64,000 nucleotides of DNA from Schistosoma mansoni (lineage: Eukaryota > Platyhelminthes > Trematoda > Strigeidida > Schistosomatidae): the NCBI RefSeq assembly GCF_000237925.1, contig NW_017386030.1:62001-126000 (forward strand), given 5' to 3'. The notes under the pieces are model-generated. The model worked only from the letters and a program-made list of their open reading frames with translations. It made no database searches and had not been told where the DNA came from. Both the position numbers and the translations under genes were made by a program. Shown here in pieces: positions 27,101 through 35,179 of this stretch (its first letter is position 1; each line of letters begins with the position of its first letter).

Positions 27101-28268
27101 GCAGCCATTTTTGCCTTTGCCATTGATTCTTCAAACTCCGCATATGCATCAAAAACTTGAGTGAAATCACGAACTGTTGAAACACTATTCAATGCTTCTG
27201 CATAAACATCTCTGGCCCGTGCAAGATTTTCACAACGTATATGATAGTCAGCTAAAGAATTCCATAACACACCGACCTAAATAACCGAATTTGAATAGTT
27301 AAACTAAAAAAATTCACCTGGTCAGTATAACGATGAATTCCTTGACGAATAATAGGATCTGCTTTCAACGACGTAATCTTCAAAGGATTTTTAACCAAAA
27401 GATTGCACAACTGGTTCCACAATTGGAATTTCGACTTTCCTTCACGACTCATAAAACTATCATCATTAATTATCTCAGACAAGACAACTGCGGCTTCATT
27501 GGCATTTCCGTGTTGAATAAGAAAATTGACAAAACGTTCCATATCATCTGGAGCAAACTAAATTAATAAAAAGGTTAGGAATATAAAACTTTTTTGCATA
27601 CATACATACCTTTACATATCGTCTGTATATTCGTACACAGGTCTCGTTAATTTTATGACCGTGTCTATCAGCGAATCTTAAATACAAATTCCATATCCTA
27701 TCATGTTGGGTAATTGGTAAAGCTTTCAACGCCCTGTCAAAAGCATGTCTTGTTCGAGTAATCAATCCTTGTGACATTAGGAACATTAAATAATCTATCC
27801 ATATACGAGGCATCTAGAAATAAAAAAGCTTAAGGTAAATAAATTAAAGCCATCAAAACCTTGTGCATTGTAACAAGAGCTCTTTCATGGGCATTATTAG
27901 TTTCTTCATGCAGAATACTACCAGGACAAAGAGAACGTGAGTGCACACGCCGTAGACGTAGATAACGGTACCATAATTTATAACTGTTAATAGAACATAG
28001 ATATTAAATAAAAATATAAATTTATCATTACCCACCTTCCAGGCAATTGTTTTACAGCTCGTTCATATAACATATAAACTACTTTTGGGGGTGACTTCGC
28101 TTTCATACTAATGTATCTAAGCCACGATTTAACATTGTGTGGGTTACGAATAAGTTCTTCTTCAAACGGTCTATCTTGTTCATCCTAGGTAGCGGGTAGT
28201 AATAGTAATATAACGAATGAGTCGTCAAAATAAGAACATACGATAACGATAACTTGTTCTTCATCCAT
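7207..28268 (-). CDS. XAB2: Pre-mRNA-splicing factor SYF1 / XAB2 (HAT-repeat protein), complete, 17 coding exons
   Basis: Spliceosomal scaffold of the NineTeen/XAB2 complex, acting in the nucleus; the mammalian protein also takes part in transcription-coupled repair. Coding exons, in transcript order: 28242-28268, 28036-28184, 27860-27983, 27610-27813, 27318-27557, 27072-27276, 26433-26630, 25367-25547, 21822-21993, 20530-20634, 17692-17778, about 15177-15243, 13074-13183, 12592-12795, 11237-11408, 8569-8886, 7207-7295. Phases agree at every junction and all but one intron is GT-AG. The predicted protein is about 883 aa (human 855). HAT repeats fill residues ~20-740, followed by an acidic, lysine-rich tail and a C-terminus LAVFGSLKK like the human AVFGSLKED. 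The start ATG (28266-28268) has an in-frame TGA three codons upstream. The first seven introns are small to moderate; later introns are swollen with SINEs and LINEs. The exon 12 donor is not canonical. Identity rests on continuous similarity to remembered XAB2 sequence. Confidence 0.95.
7376..7790 (-). mobile_element. RTE-type LINE, subfamily 2, 3' end
   Basis: Matches the 47.8-kb copy: decayed TTWLLEV-type end of the reverse transcriptase ORF, 3' UTR, and a CAGCTATAACATAAGACC end with a TGACTGA-type tail. In XAB2 intron 16. Confidence 0.75.
7865..8290 (-). mobile_element. Hammerhead SINE, family B (Sm-alpha type), with part of a second unit
   Basis: tRNA-like 5' part (CTCAGTGGTTGAGTGGATAA, then box B GGGTTCGAGTCCC) followed by a hammerhead and the tail GCTAGCCACTATCCATC. 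Beyond the tail the unit's own start recurs, as in a tandem dimer. It lies in XAB2 intron 16 in sense with the gene. Confidence 0.88.
8043..8103 (-). ncRNA. Hammerhead ribozyme motif, sense within XAB2 intron 16
   Basis: CTGACGAG and GAAAC core with the stem II hairpin TCCCAAATAGTA and a GTC cleavage triplet. One stem II mismatch, and an AAA insertion between the cleavage site and stem I may weaken it. Confidence 0.75.
8569..8886 (-). CDS. XAB2: XAB2 coding exon 16 (acidic tail)
   Basis: Encodes [20 protein letters not shown] through [11 protein letters not shown]. The DEM..L motif matches human GMDDMKLLEQRA. It contains an acidic run [13 protein letters not shown] and a basic KRRRK patch that could serve as a nuclear signal. 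Donor GTAAGC. Confidence 0.9.
9248..9272. repeat. (TTA)n microsatellite
   Basis: Eight TTA units in XAB2 intron 15. Confidence 0.85.
9490..9802 (-). repeat. R530 copy 2 (tail end missing, diverged)
   Basis: Matches the middle and 5' part of the family but lacks the A-rich tail; among the most diverged copies. In XAB2 intron 15. Confidence 0.75.
10765..11135. mobile_element. Hammerhead SINE, family A, head-to-head composite
   Basis: Minus copy (10,765-10,985) with box B GGTTCGAATC, then a plus copy of the 3' half (10,985-11,135). The inverted arms are about 150 bp, each with a hammerhead remnant. In XAB2 intron 15. Confidence 0.85.
11237..11408 (-). CDS. XAB2: XAB2 coding exon 15
   Basis: Encodes [20 protein letters not shown] through NEENPTTN, matching human [35 protein letters not shown]. 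Acceptor TATAG, donor GTAAAT. The next intron holds a head-to-head SINE pair 100 bp away. Confidence 0.95.
11616..12110 (-). mobile_element. RTE-type LINE, subfamily 1, 3' end
   Basis: Encodes [20 protein letters not shown]... to [13 protein letters not shown] in frame, then the 3' UTR ending CTACGTTGTGACTGACTG. Inserted next to XAB2 exon 15. Confidence 0.88.
12592..12795 (-). CDS. XAB2: XAB2 coding exon 14
   Basis: Encodes [20 protein letters not shown] through YCAQMCDPR (68 codons, phase 0 at both ends). [20 protein letters not shown] is nearly identical to human [20 protein letters not shown]. Donor GTAAGC. Confidence 0.96.
13074..13183 (-). CDS. XAB2: XAB2 coding exon 13
   Basis: Encodes [20 protein letters not shown]... 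to LPEERFE, matching human LYLLYAQLEEEWGLARHAMAVYERATRAV. Acceptor TTTCAG, donor GTGAGT. The first codon is completed by the previous exon (NCG). Confidence 0.93.
13373..13625 (-). mobile_element. Second RTE-type LINE, 3' end
   Basis: Ends in GGGTAACAGGCGTGTAAGTAAG-type sequence (minus strand) after the CGGCCTATGCTCC terminal motif. XAB2 intron 12. Confidence 0.75.
14466..15108 (+). mobile_element. RTE-type LINE, subfamily 1, 3' end, beside XAB2 exon 12
   Basis: From YGSETWP-like reverse transcriptase end through [11 protein letters not shown] to the (ACTG)n tail, followed directly by a TAG microsatellite. Antisense to XAB2 and about 70 bp from exon 12. An internal part of the ORF end is deleted. 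Confidence 0.88.
15109..15138 (+). repeat. (TAG)n microsatellite
   Basis: About ten tandem TAG units directly after the RTE (ACTG)n tail. Confidence 0.9.
15177..15243 (-). CDS. XAB2: XAB2 coding exon 12 (3' boundary uncertain)
   Basis: Encodes [20 protein letters not shown] plus PK, matching human [22 protein letters not shown]. Acceptor CTATAG is clear. Exon 13 begins with the last two bases of a codon, so this exon must end one base into a codon. The only point that fits by similarity (after 15,177) is followed by AGAATT, not GT. The nearest GT downstream is in the wrong phase. About 40 bp further is a TAG/CTA microsatellite and the end of an RTE insertion. Confidence 0.75.
15378..15702 (+). 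mobile_element. RTE-type LINE, subfamily 2, 3' UTR
   Basis: Starts near the [18 protein letters not shown] ORF end and finishes GTAGCTGACTGACTG. XAB2 intron 11. Confidence 0.8.
15757..16235 (-). repeat. R530 copy 3
   Basis: Nearly complete, with tail and CAAATACCTTGGTAAGG start. Lies in XAB2 intron 11 between an RTE tail and a SINE pair. Confidence 0.85.
16525..16880. mobile_element. Hammerhead SINE, family A, head-to-head composite
   Basis: Minus copy with box B GGTTCGAATCTCGCG and a ribozyme, joined at about 16,775 to a plus-strand 3' end. In XAB2 intron 11. Confidence 0.85.
16613..16661 (-). ncRNA. Hammerhead ribozyme motif, sense within XAB2 intron 11
   Basis: GCACTG, CTGAGGAG, stem II TCTCATAATAGGA, GAAAC, GGCCGTC, then CAGTGC after a 3-nt AAG insertion. 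All core bases are present; the insertion by the cleavage site makes activity uncertain. Confidence 0.78.
17140..17400 (+). mobile_element. Hammerhead SINE, family A, with inverted 3' end at its start
   Basis: Begins with about 60 bp of its own 3' end inverted (GGTTTTGTGGAGATTTTA), then the GGCTCAGTGGTCTATCGG A-box region and ribozyme. Core A9 is changed (CTGAGGTG), so it is likely inactive. Confidence 0.85.
17692..17778 (-). CDS. XAB2: XAB2 coding exon 11
   Basis: Encodes [20 protein letters not shown]... to KFIERY (29 codons), matching human AYERGISLFKWPNVSDIWSTYLTKFIARY. Acceptor TTATAG, donor GTAAGT. Confidence 0.95.
18150..18350 (+). mobile_element. Hammerhead SINE, family B
   Basis: Clear A box region (ACTCAGTGGCCGAGTGGA), box B (GGGTTCGAGTCCC), hammerhead and GCTAGCTACTATCCATC tail. 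Antisense to XAB2 in intron 10. Confidence 0.9.
18258..18320 (+). ncRNA. Hammerhead ribozyme motif (family B SINE)
   Basis: CTGACGAG, stem II GTCCCAAATAGGAC, GAAAC and a GTC triplet ending at 18,305; an AAA insertion precedes the stem I strand CTGGAT, as in the 8-kb copy. Confidence 0.82.
18360..19780. other. XAB2 intron 10, no recognised feature
   Basis: Mixed composition, including a GC-richer part near 18.7-18.9 kb that may be old repeat. No coding signal. Confidence 0.45.
19830..20345 (+). repeat. Unclassified GC-rich repeat family 'RC', copy 1
   Basis: Defined by similarity to 31.7 and 55.6-56.2 kb. Shared marks are CCTTACCGCCGGAGACGGAA, GGCAGCATCGCTG and CTTACCGCTCTTCAACCGAC. May be the 5' region of an autonomous element; no domain seen. 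Confidence 0.7.
20530..20634 (-). CDS. XAB2: XAB2 coding exon 10
   Basis: Encodes [20 protein letters not shown]... to FEDAFK (35 codons, phase 0 at both ends), matching human [26 protein letters not shown]. The donor is GTTAGT. Confidence 0.94.
21010..21226 (+). mobile_element. LINE 3' end of (GTAA)n-tail type
   Basis: Ends GGAGAATGCTGGTCAGCGGC ... GGGAGTAACAAGCGTAAGTAAGTAAG; the ORF is gone. Confidence 0.65.
21345..21795 (+). repeat. R530 copy 4 (5' truncated)
   Basis: Its A-rich tail ends beside the donor of XAB2 exon 9. Positions 21,473-21,706 are identical to copy 5, far closer than to any other copy. Confidence 0.85.
21822..21993 (-). CDS. XAB2: XAB2 coding exon 9
   Basis: Encodes [19 protein letters not shown] through [15 protein letters not shown], matching human YDEALRLLRKATALPARR...ADLEESLGTFQSTK. 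The intron before it (21,994-25,366) holds R530, LINE and SINE copies; an R530 tail ends only about 26 bp past the donor. Confidence 0.95.
22200..22600 (-). mobile_element. Hammerhead SINE, family A long form, with inverted 3' end
   Basis: Includes the long 5' leader (TTCTAGTGAGAAGCCGTGACC) and box B GGGTTCGAATCCC; a plus-strand 3' end sits at 22,530-22,600. The ribozyme GAAA is damaged. XAB2 intron 8. Confidence 0.82.
22978..23720 (+). mobile_element. RTE-type LINE, subfamily 1, 3' end (best preserved)
   Basis: Holds the reverse transcriptase C-terminus, [20 protein letters not shown] through [10 protein letters not shown], stop, 3' UTR and an ACTGACTGACTGAC tail. Truncated at its 5' end. 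XAB2 intron 8. Confidence 0.9.
23865..23985 (+). repeat. ~130-bp GC-rich repeat, copy 1
   Basis: Contains GGGATGGGGTCGCTAACCCC and CCGGGCTTGGGACCGGCAGT and AGGAGCTACAGGCGGAGTTC; also at 51.05 and 57.98 kb. Confidence 0.8.
24757..25112 (+). repeat. R530 copy 5 (5' truncated)
   Basis: Starts at the ATGTCCGGCGCTTTAAC segment and ends in AAATAAATAAA. Shares a perfect 234-bp tract with copy 4 but differs from it on both sides. Confidence 0.85.
25367..25547 (-). CDS. XAB2: XAB2 coding exon 8
   Basis: Encodes [19 protein letters not shown] through WAEMEMRHE, matching human KPHTLWVAFAKFYEDNGQLDDARVILEKAT...GELELRHE. The acceptor (TTTTGAAG) has a poor pyrimidine tract; donor GTAAGT. Split codons at both ends agree with exons 7 and 9. 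Confidence 0.93.
25645..26430. other. XAB2 intron 7, no recognised feature
   Basis: AT-rich intron free of the repeat families seen elsewhere. Confidence 0.55.
26433..26630 (-). CDS. XAB2: XAB2 coding exon 7
   Basis: Encodes [19 protein letters not shown] through [26 protein letters not shown] is identical or nearly so to the human segment. Acceptor TTCACAG, donor GTGAGT. Confidence 0.95.
27072..27276 (-). CDS. XAB2: XAB2 coding exon 6
   Basis: Encodes [19 protein letters not shown] through [13 protein letters not shown]. The [18 protein letters not shown] segment is almost identical to human [18 protein letters not shown]. It ends one base into a Gly/Asp codon; donor GTGAGA. Confidence 0.95.
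27318..27557 (-). CDS. XAB2: XAB2 coding exon 5
   Basis: Encodes [17 protein letters not shown] through [12 protein letters not shown], matching human ...SAEEYIEYL...IIRGGLTRFTDQ. 80 codons, phase 0 at both ends, acceptor AATTTAG, donor GTGAAT. Confidence 0.94.
27610..27813 (-). CDS. XAB2: XAB2 coding exon 4
   Basis: Encodes [16 protein letters not shown] through RIYRRYVK. It includes the hallmark [19 protein letters not shown] segment, nearly identical to human THTRRTFDRALRALPITQH. Phase 0 at both ends; donor GTATGT. Confidence 0.95.
27860..27983 (-). CDS. XAB2: XAB2 coding exon 3
   Basis: Encodes [14 protein letters not shown] through [13 protein letters not shown], matching human [14 protein letters not shown]...NNCHERAFVFMHK. 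Acceptor TTAACAG; donor GTTTTG is weak, but the junction to MPRIWIDY is exact. Confidence 0.93.
28036..28184 (-). CDS. XAB2: XAB2 coding exon 2
   Basis: Encodes [15 protein letters not shown]... through [11 protein letters not shown], matching the first HAT repeat of XAB2 (EEEIMRN...SVKCWLRYI). Acceptor CTACCTAG, donor GTGGGT. It ends two bases into a codon. Confidence 0.93.
28242..28268 (-). CDS. XAB2: XAB2 coding exon 1
   Basis: Encodes MDEEQVIVI and ends in phase 0 before a GTATGT donor. The intron that follows is only 57 nt, a size common for 5' introns in schistosomes. The N-terminus is shorter than in human XAB2. Confidence 0.8.
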
Positions 28269-29093
28269 GACTTTTCACAACTTGTTAAAGTGAGAAGATG
28301 AAACGTTTTTTCCCTGTAACAGTAAAACACAAAGGGAAAAAGAAAGTTATCAAGTCAACCAGCTTGGTGAAATGGTGATTCATATTCTTTATATTATATT
28401 ATTATCGACATTAGTATTATTAGGAGTGAACTGTGAGGGACGATGAGTACTTTTCTGTTTAGCCAGACTCTAGCTGTGAACACAAAATACATTTAAATGA
28501 ATATTAAAACACTCAGAAGCCAACTCAATACATCAACTAAAAATTAACAGCTCACTATAAAGTTACTTACCATAGGATCACATAATGTAAGGATAATGCT
28601 TTGGAGAATTTATTTATTTTATTCGTTTATTTGCAAAAACCTAAAACTCAGCATCCAAAGACCTTGAAAAGTCATTGTATATTCTACGACCTAACGGTAT
28701 GCTGAATATCTTTGGAATGCAATAACTAAATTTAGTTATCAAAAAAGTATGTTTAGGACAAAGTGGTACTTAATTGTTTTTGGGCCCTACAAAAATCGGT
28801 TGTATGGGTTTGATATGAAACATAGCCCGGTGACGATAACCACCCACTAGTGGATAAAATACCTAGGATTAAAGCACCGGTCCAGGCAATAACTAATGCA
28901 CCATCCATATCAGTGTAAACAGCCAGATGGAATCACCAAACCATAATAGAAACAGTGGCCATGACCGAATACGTTACTTTTCCACCATAAGAACACATTG
29001 ATGGACAGAAAATGAACACGAGAAATAAACACTTATTGGTGATGTGCAAGCCCGATACACAAATTATGAGGAAGAAAATCAATATCGATTAGA

Positions 29094-30872
29094 ACAGTCA
29101 GTCAGCTACAACGTAGGATCAGGCACATTTATGCATCGATCCAAGTTGCCATATCTCGTTAGCACAACAAGAGGAACACCGGATCCCTAGAAATAGTTAA
29201 TTTAGTGGTGGTAGTATATAAAAGATAGGTTGTATATAAGGATAAAGTATAGGAAGGAAGAAAGTTATGAAGCAATTTTAATCTTAAGGTTTAAGGGAAG
29301 ATTAACAGTATATACACCGACGCCATTGTGATCGATTCTGAGTCATGTCACCCAGTCTCCAACCATTGGTTACGATAGTCTAGCGGACCCCAACCAGGTA
29401 GTCTGCATCTGCCAATATGGCTCACACTAGAAGTTAGTGACTTCAAGCACTGATGCCACGTTTTGGTTTGGCCGCCCCTAACACTCTTCCAACCATCCTC
29501 TACACTAGTTAGCATACCGCGTCATGGTAATCGATGTTCAGGCATACGTAACATGTGGCCCAACCATCTCAGTCAATGAAGATTCATGACCTCATCAACT
29601 GGTTTACCATCATTCCCTAATACCCTGTGTCTAACCTCACTATTACTTACCCGGTGATTCTAGCAGATGCAAGCAATATTTCTAAGACATCTGTGGTCAA
29701 ATACTAGTAACTTATGAGTATCTTCTACTCTCGATGGATACGTTTCGCAGCCGTAAAGTAGAACAGAAGGAACTGCTGCGCAGTATACTCGTCCCTTAAT
29801 TGATATCTCGTCTTCGCCATAGGTGACTTTTATTTATTTATTTAAACACATAAATATTGGTACAAAGAAAGCACCAGATAAATATGTGCCTCACAAATCT
29901 CATTTGATTTGTGTGAGGGCTGTGATACTGCCCAGGTGCCCAGACTGAAGCAGGTGGTTTTCATAGGGAGCCACACCCCGAGCCTTTGATCTGAAAGTCT
30001 AGTCCACAAGGCAGTGGAGCATCGTAAGGAGATGCAGTCCCATGGTAGCCGGTGACCAACAATTGGTTCATACGCCATTTGTTCCCTCAGGATGCTGGAG
30101 CCCATGTACACCATTGGTTTGGAATAAGGGTTTTCCAACTCCCCTAGGTGAACTTTCCATGTTCAGCAACCCGGTTAAAGCGCCGGACATTCGCTTTTCG
30201 TCCTCTCAATTTCGTAAACAACAGTAATGTCACGAGAAGGCAGTGAGTAAGACTTCCATGGCAGAGTCTATATATTCGCGTGGCCATGTGAGAGCATTTG
30301 GAGAGGGAGAGCGGACTCTCCCCACTCTCGGCCGTACCAGGGCATTTGAGGGCCCATAGGTGACGTAAGTTGGCAAAAGCCAAACGAGCTTTCTGAATCA
30401 GTGCTGAGATTTCGTCAGACACCAACCCATTAGGGCTGATCAGACTTCCAAGATAAGTGAAGTTGTCCACGCGTTCGACTACTTCACTCCCTATCCTTAG
30501 TTCAGGTGTTGATGCAGGCCAGTCCTGGAGTAACAATTTACATTTAGATGGGAAGAAACGCATCCGGAACATCCTGGCATTATTACTCAGTTCTAACAGA
30601 CTGCATTTTGTCAGCGTCTTCACCAAACAGGACTATGTCATCTGCGTATTCTACGTCGATTAGTGGACCCCCTGGTAGGAGATCAATTCCTGAAAATTCA
30701 GTCGAAGAGAGTGTTATTTCCAGCAATATGTCTATAATGAAGTTAAACAAAAATGGGGATAATGGATATTCTTGTCGGACACCACTTGAGGTTGTAAAAT
30801 CATATGACAGTTCGCCATAAGCTCTCACTCGACTGGTAGTGTTCGAGTAAAGAGCCTTCATAAGGTTTAGAA
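29094..30872 (-). mobile_element. RTE-type LINE, subfamily 2, with R530 inserted
   Basis: Reverse transcriptase from FTTSSGVRQ...SPFLFNF and YADDIVLF (about 30,590-30,870) to the YLGSLISPNGLVSDE region, then, after the R530 insert, the C-terminal end, 3' UTR and CTACGTTGTAGCTGACTGACT end. 5' truncated. Confidence 0.9.
29828..30353 (-). repeat. R530 copy 6, inserted into an RTE element
   Basis: Full length and flanked by an exact 11-bp target duplication CCATAGGTGAC (29,817-29,827 and 30,354-30,364). This fixes the family's ends and shows the A-rich 3' tail. The host RTE reading continues on both sides. Confidence 0.93.
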
Positions 30873-31187
30873 CAAACTTCCGTTACATAAAGTGATCTAG
30901 TGTGAAATATGCTTATGGATTTTCAATACTTTTACTATGATGTTTTTCTAGTGATCAATACTCAGTTAATAAGTTTTATTCGTTATAACTGATACATGAT
31001 CGACTAACTTAAATGTGTTCTCAATAATTTGTGTACTAGGATCATCATTACGTTTTAATTAATACACTGGTCTTTTTACCCAGTTTAGCAAAACAGGGAA
31101 AAAGAAAATAATAGTAGTCCCGTTAACTGTATTAATGTTGGAGTCGCAAAATATAAGAATAATGCATAAACGCATCAAGATGATTGA

Positions 31188-31632
31188 CAGTCTCTGCCAG
31201 TGAAGTCCTACACACTGCCTTCTCGTGACATTACTGTTGTTTACGAAATTGAGAGGACGAAAAGCGAATGTCCGGCGCTTTAACCGGGTTGCTGGACATG
31301 GAAAGTTCACCTAGGGGAGTTGGAAAACCCTTATTCCAAACCAATGGTGTACATGGGCTCCAGCATCCTGAGGGAACAAATGGCGTATGAACCAATTGTT
31401 GGTCACCGGCTACCATGGGACTGCATCTCCTTACGATGCTCCACTGCCTTGTGGACTAGACTTTCGGATCAAAGGCTCAGGGTGTAGCTCCCTATGAAAA
31501 CCACCTGCTTCAGTCTGGGCACCTGGGCAGTATCACAGCCCTCACACAAATCAAATGAGATTTGTGAGGCACATATTTATCTGGTGCTTTCTTTGTACCA
31601 ATATTTATGTGTTTAAATAAATAAATAAAAAT
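31188..31632 (+). repeat. R530 copy 7 (5' truncated), near-identical inverted partner of copy 6
   Basis: Differs from copy 6 by only a few bases over about 430 bp, in opposite orientation. Breaks off inside the family at its 5' side. Confidence 0.88.
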
Positions 31633-31684
31633 GGAAAAGTAAGAGATTTCAGGACCAAACACTACCACTCATATATCAACTAGT

Positions 31685-31925
31685 CAACTCCTTGATTACT
31701 CTTAGATAGATTGCAGGCAAAAAACACTCGAATTTTTCGGTGCTTTTTGATGGCACTGGATATAATTAATATATGTGGGCTAGCTACCTCATCACAACAG
31801 TTATCTTGACAAGATGGTCGAACATGTCTATCATGATGACCTAAATGAAATATACTGACCGGAACACCGATTCCCTTAAGTCTTACAAGACCAACCAAAT
31901 CGGTCGGACGATGGTAAGGTTGAAG
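31685..31925 (-). repeat. Family 'RC', copy 2 (part)
   Basis: Minus strand matches the CTTACC..CGTCCGACCGATTTG to TAGGTCATCATGATAG part of copies 1 and 3. Confidence 0.65.
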
Positions 31926-31929
31926 TTTT

Positions 31930-33165
31930 ATAAAAGCTAGCTACGTCTTTCGCTGATACGATGTTGTTTGTACCAAGGTGAAACACAAAATAGTACACCC
32001 TTATTTTAGCTAATATATGGCTAACTGCTTAGAACTGACAGATATATCCACTTAAAATAATACAAAAGCATGGATGCATGTACAAGGTTGAAAAGTTAGT
32101 TGGTAGTAGGTCAAAAGACGTTTGAGTTTTTTAATGGTAAAATTGCTATAAGAAGTCATAGGGTACTAAATATATATGAGGAGCATGAATGAAATACTAC
32201 ATACACTCTAACTAGAGATATGCCCGAGTGGATGTCTACGTAAAGCCATCAATTAAAACATTACTCCGAGTCAACTAACCACTTTGTACGGCACCATTAG
32301 TGGACGGGCTCTACGCTACCAAGTGTCATATAAGATATAGACCAGAATATCATTCATTGAGCACGCAACAGCCATATCTGTAAATAAGTGAACTAGAAAC
32401 ATGGATTCCGTTCATGGATTCAAAAATGAAATATGAATGAGATCCACGTTACAAAACACATTACCAGTTAAACCGAAAAAATAGCAGAAAAAGAACGAAG
32501 GATGTTTGCAGGGTTATAGCACAAGCTAGATAAGTGGTATTGGTTGCCTAATGTCACGAAAGCCAATATCAAGAGACGAATAAACACACCTCCAGACAGT
32601 GCTTAAAATATAATGAGCAAACATAATTTAATGGATGTTACTCTAAGTGCGCATAAAATAGTTAATATGTCAATAAACACAGGTGAGCTCAACATAACAA
32701 TACGAAGCCCTTTGAAAACGAACTACCTAAATCACAATGCGTCGACTAAAAATTTGATATTTTGGAAGTTATTCATTTGTTATCTGGAGAATCCACGGCT
32801 CACATATTCCGCAGTGAAAAGCTAGACACTGTCCGACCACACACTTACCTGCAGCGCGACCAGGGTAACACGCGCCTCCAGATGTCAATGTCCATGTTAT
32901 GTAACGATGTCGAATAAACGATTTCTTTAGCCCTAACATCTTGATTCTATGCTTTTAATCTTTATTAAATTATGATAAATATATTTGAGAAATTCTAATT
33001 TACAAGTCTCATTGTATAGCCATTCAAAAATAGTTCAAATGGTTGTGAATGGAATAGAAGAAGCTTTCGCTCAACGGGCTACTAGCAGTGGATCACCAAT
33101 ACCTTCAGGCAGAAACCTAGACATATTGACGATAAAAGGAAAAGAAGGAAATTGGTTAATCATAA
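31930..33165. other. Intergenic stretch, no recognised feature
   Basis: Between the XAB2 5' side and the CR1-like LINE. Short frames only. Confidence 0.45.
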
Positions 33166-33169
33166 AAAG

Positions 33170-34900
33170 ATGTTGTCCTTAGTCCTTAAGAATATGTCAA
33201 GTTTCCTCTTAAAGGACTCTTGAGAATTCGCTTGGACTAACTCAAACAGCAAACAATTCCAGCATTTGACAACTCTTAAGGAGTGTAAGTTGTGTCTACA
33301 GTCCGTTCTGCTATGTTGTGTCTCCAGATTCTAGGTGTTACCCCTAGGGTTAGTATTGTGACTAAGCCTAAGTATATGTTTAAGGAGATGACCAGAAGTA
33401 ATAAAGATGCTGTAAGCCAAAAGACGGTCACTTCCAAGACACCTATACTATAACGGGTAAGAATTAAGTAATTGGAGGCGCTCTTCATAAGGTTTGAATT
33501 TGAGTCCCCGAACTGATTTCGTGACTCGCCGTTGGATACGCTCCAGAGTGTCCTAATCCTTTAGGCGTAAAAAAGGAAATTCCATGTTTCGTACTCTAAA
33601 TGGAGAAGAATAAAACTGTTTGGGATTATCTGGAAGTTTCTATCGTTAAACTGGCCCAAAATGCGCTTCAATGTTACCAGTGCAAGGTTTGCTCGAAAGG
33701 CGTTCTTCTCACAGTTAGAGTATGACTCCAATTAGTAGGGTATCAGCACTCCTAGGTCTTTCTCAACTTGATTTACTCCTTGAGAGGAGTTCCTAAGTGT
33801 AACTGTAGTCTGAAACACATCCCAAGTGGACTACTTCACACTTTGAAGTGTCAGACGTAAATTCGCTGTCGTCTGCTCAATTATGAAGTCGAGTCAGATC
33901 CTCTTGAAATCCCAGTATATCGTCTTGGTTTCGATCTCTCTCCAAAGTTTCACATCATCAGTAAAAATCAATAAGTCAGACGACACTTGTTTTGGAAGAT
34001 CGTTTATAAAAGTCAAGAAGAGAAGAGGTTCTAGTATTGAGCCTTGGGGCACCCCACTAGGACACTCTATAGCCTGAGAGAAAGTGAAGTTAACCCTGAC
34101 CTTAAAATATCGATTTTTTAGATATGAAGTGAGCCAATCAATTAGAGGAGGTTTGTACCAAATTGTTTAAGCTTATTGATAAGACATATACGGTTTACCC
34201 TATCAAAAGCTCTTGAGAAATCAAGGTAAATGATGCCAACCTTCCCCTTCCTGTCAAGGATACTGGTTCATCTGTCCACGGCAGTCAGCAGGTTGGTTGT
34301 ACAAGAGTGACCCTTCCTGAAACCGGGTTGGTGTGGTGAGAAGAACTTTAAGGATAATAAGTAGTTGTGTGTACTATCGCATAACAGGGACTCCATAATT
34401 TTAGAAGGTATAGAGAGAAGGGCCATCGGCCGGTAGCTTTAGGGTTCGCTGCGTCGACCTCCTTTGAAATCTTGCGTGATGTGAGCCAGCTTCCAAGTTT
34501 CCGGTAGTTTGTGTTGACTTAGCGGATGTGAGAACATAGCGCTAAGCGGTGTTGCCAGGGCTGAAGCTGCTTCTCTCAGTATACCAGAACGAACCATACC
34601 TGAGCCACAAGTGTCTTTTCTTAGGTGCTGCAGTTTACAGAACACCAGGTCAGCGCTGAGGTTCACTTCGGAATGTATTGTGCAGTTTCAGGTGAAGCTT
34701 TCATCAGTGTAGCTGATGTGGGTCTGTTGAAATATCGAAGCGTATTGTTCAGCCAGAAGACTAGTGGCATCTCAGTCGTTATTGGTCGGACCACTGAGAT
34801 TCAGAAATTTAGGATTTAGTATATCATCAAGCATCTTCAGGAGCTTATTATTCATTACATTATCACAGCCCTTATTAAAGTTGGCGTAGACAATATACAC
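33170..34900 (-). mobile_element. CR1-like LINE, reverse transcriptase region
   Basis: Minus-strand reading in several frames: ILREAASALATPLSAMFSH, LPETWKLAHITQDFKGGRRS, then GVPQGSILEPLLFLTFINDL and a FTDDVKLW motif where FADD is usual, then LERIQRRVTKSVRGLKF and a RVVKCWNCL..FKRKLD end. Many breaks; a different lineage from the RTE copies. Confidence 0.87.
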
Positions 34901-35179
34901 TGACTAAGATGACTGTCGATCTCCCTGTCAATCAAGATGTCGATCGAACACTATAATCTTTTCATGAAATCATTGTATCAATAAAAGAATCCCCGAAAAC
35001 AATGGCTCTGCAAGTCTTCAACATTTGATGTTTACGCATTAGTTTTAATGAACTCAACCATCTGAAGGCGCACAATCAGGCTTCCGCATCAGATCACGAG
35101 TGGGTACTCTGTGCTAAACTCCTCCTACAATCGTCACCATGCTTAGATCAACCATTTATCAATATACCGATAGCCTAAA

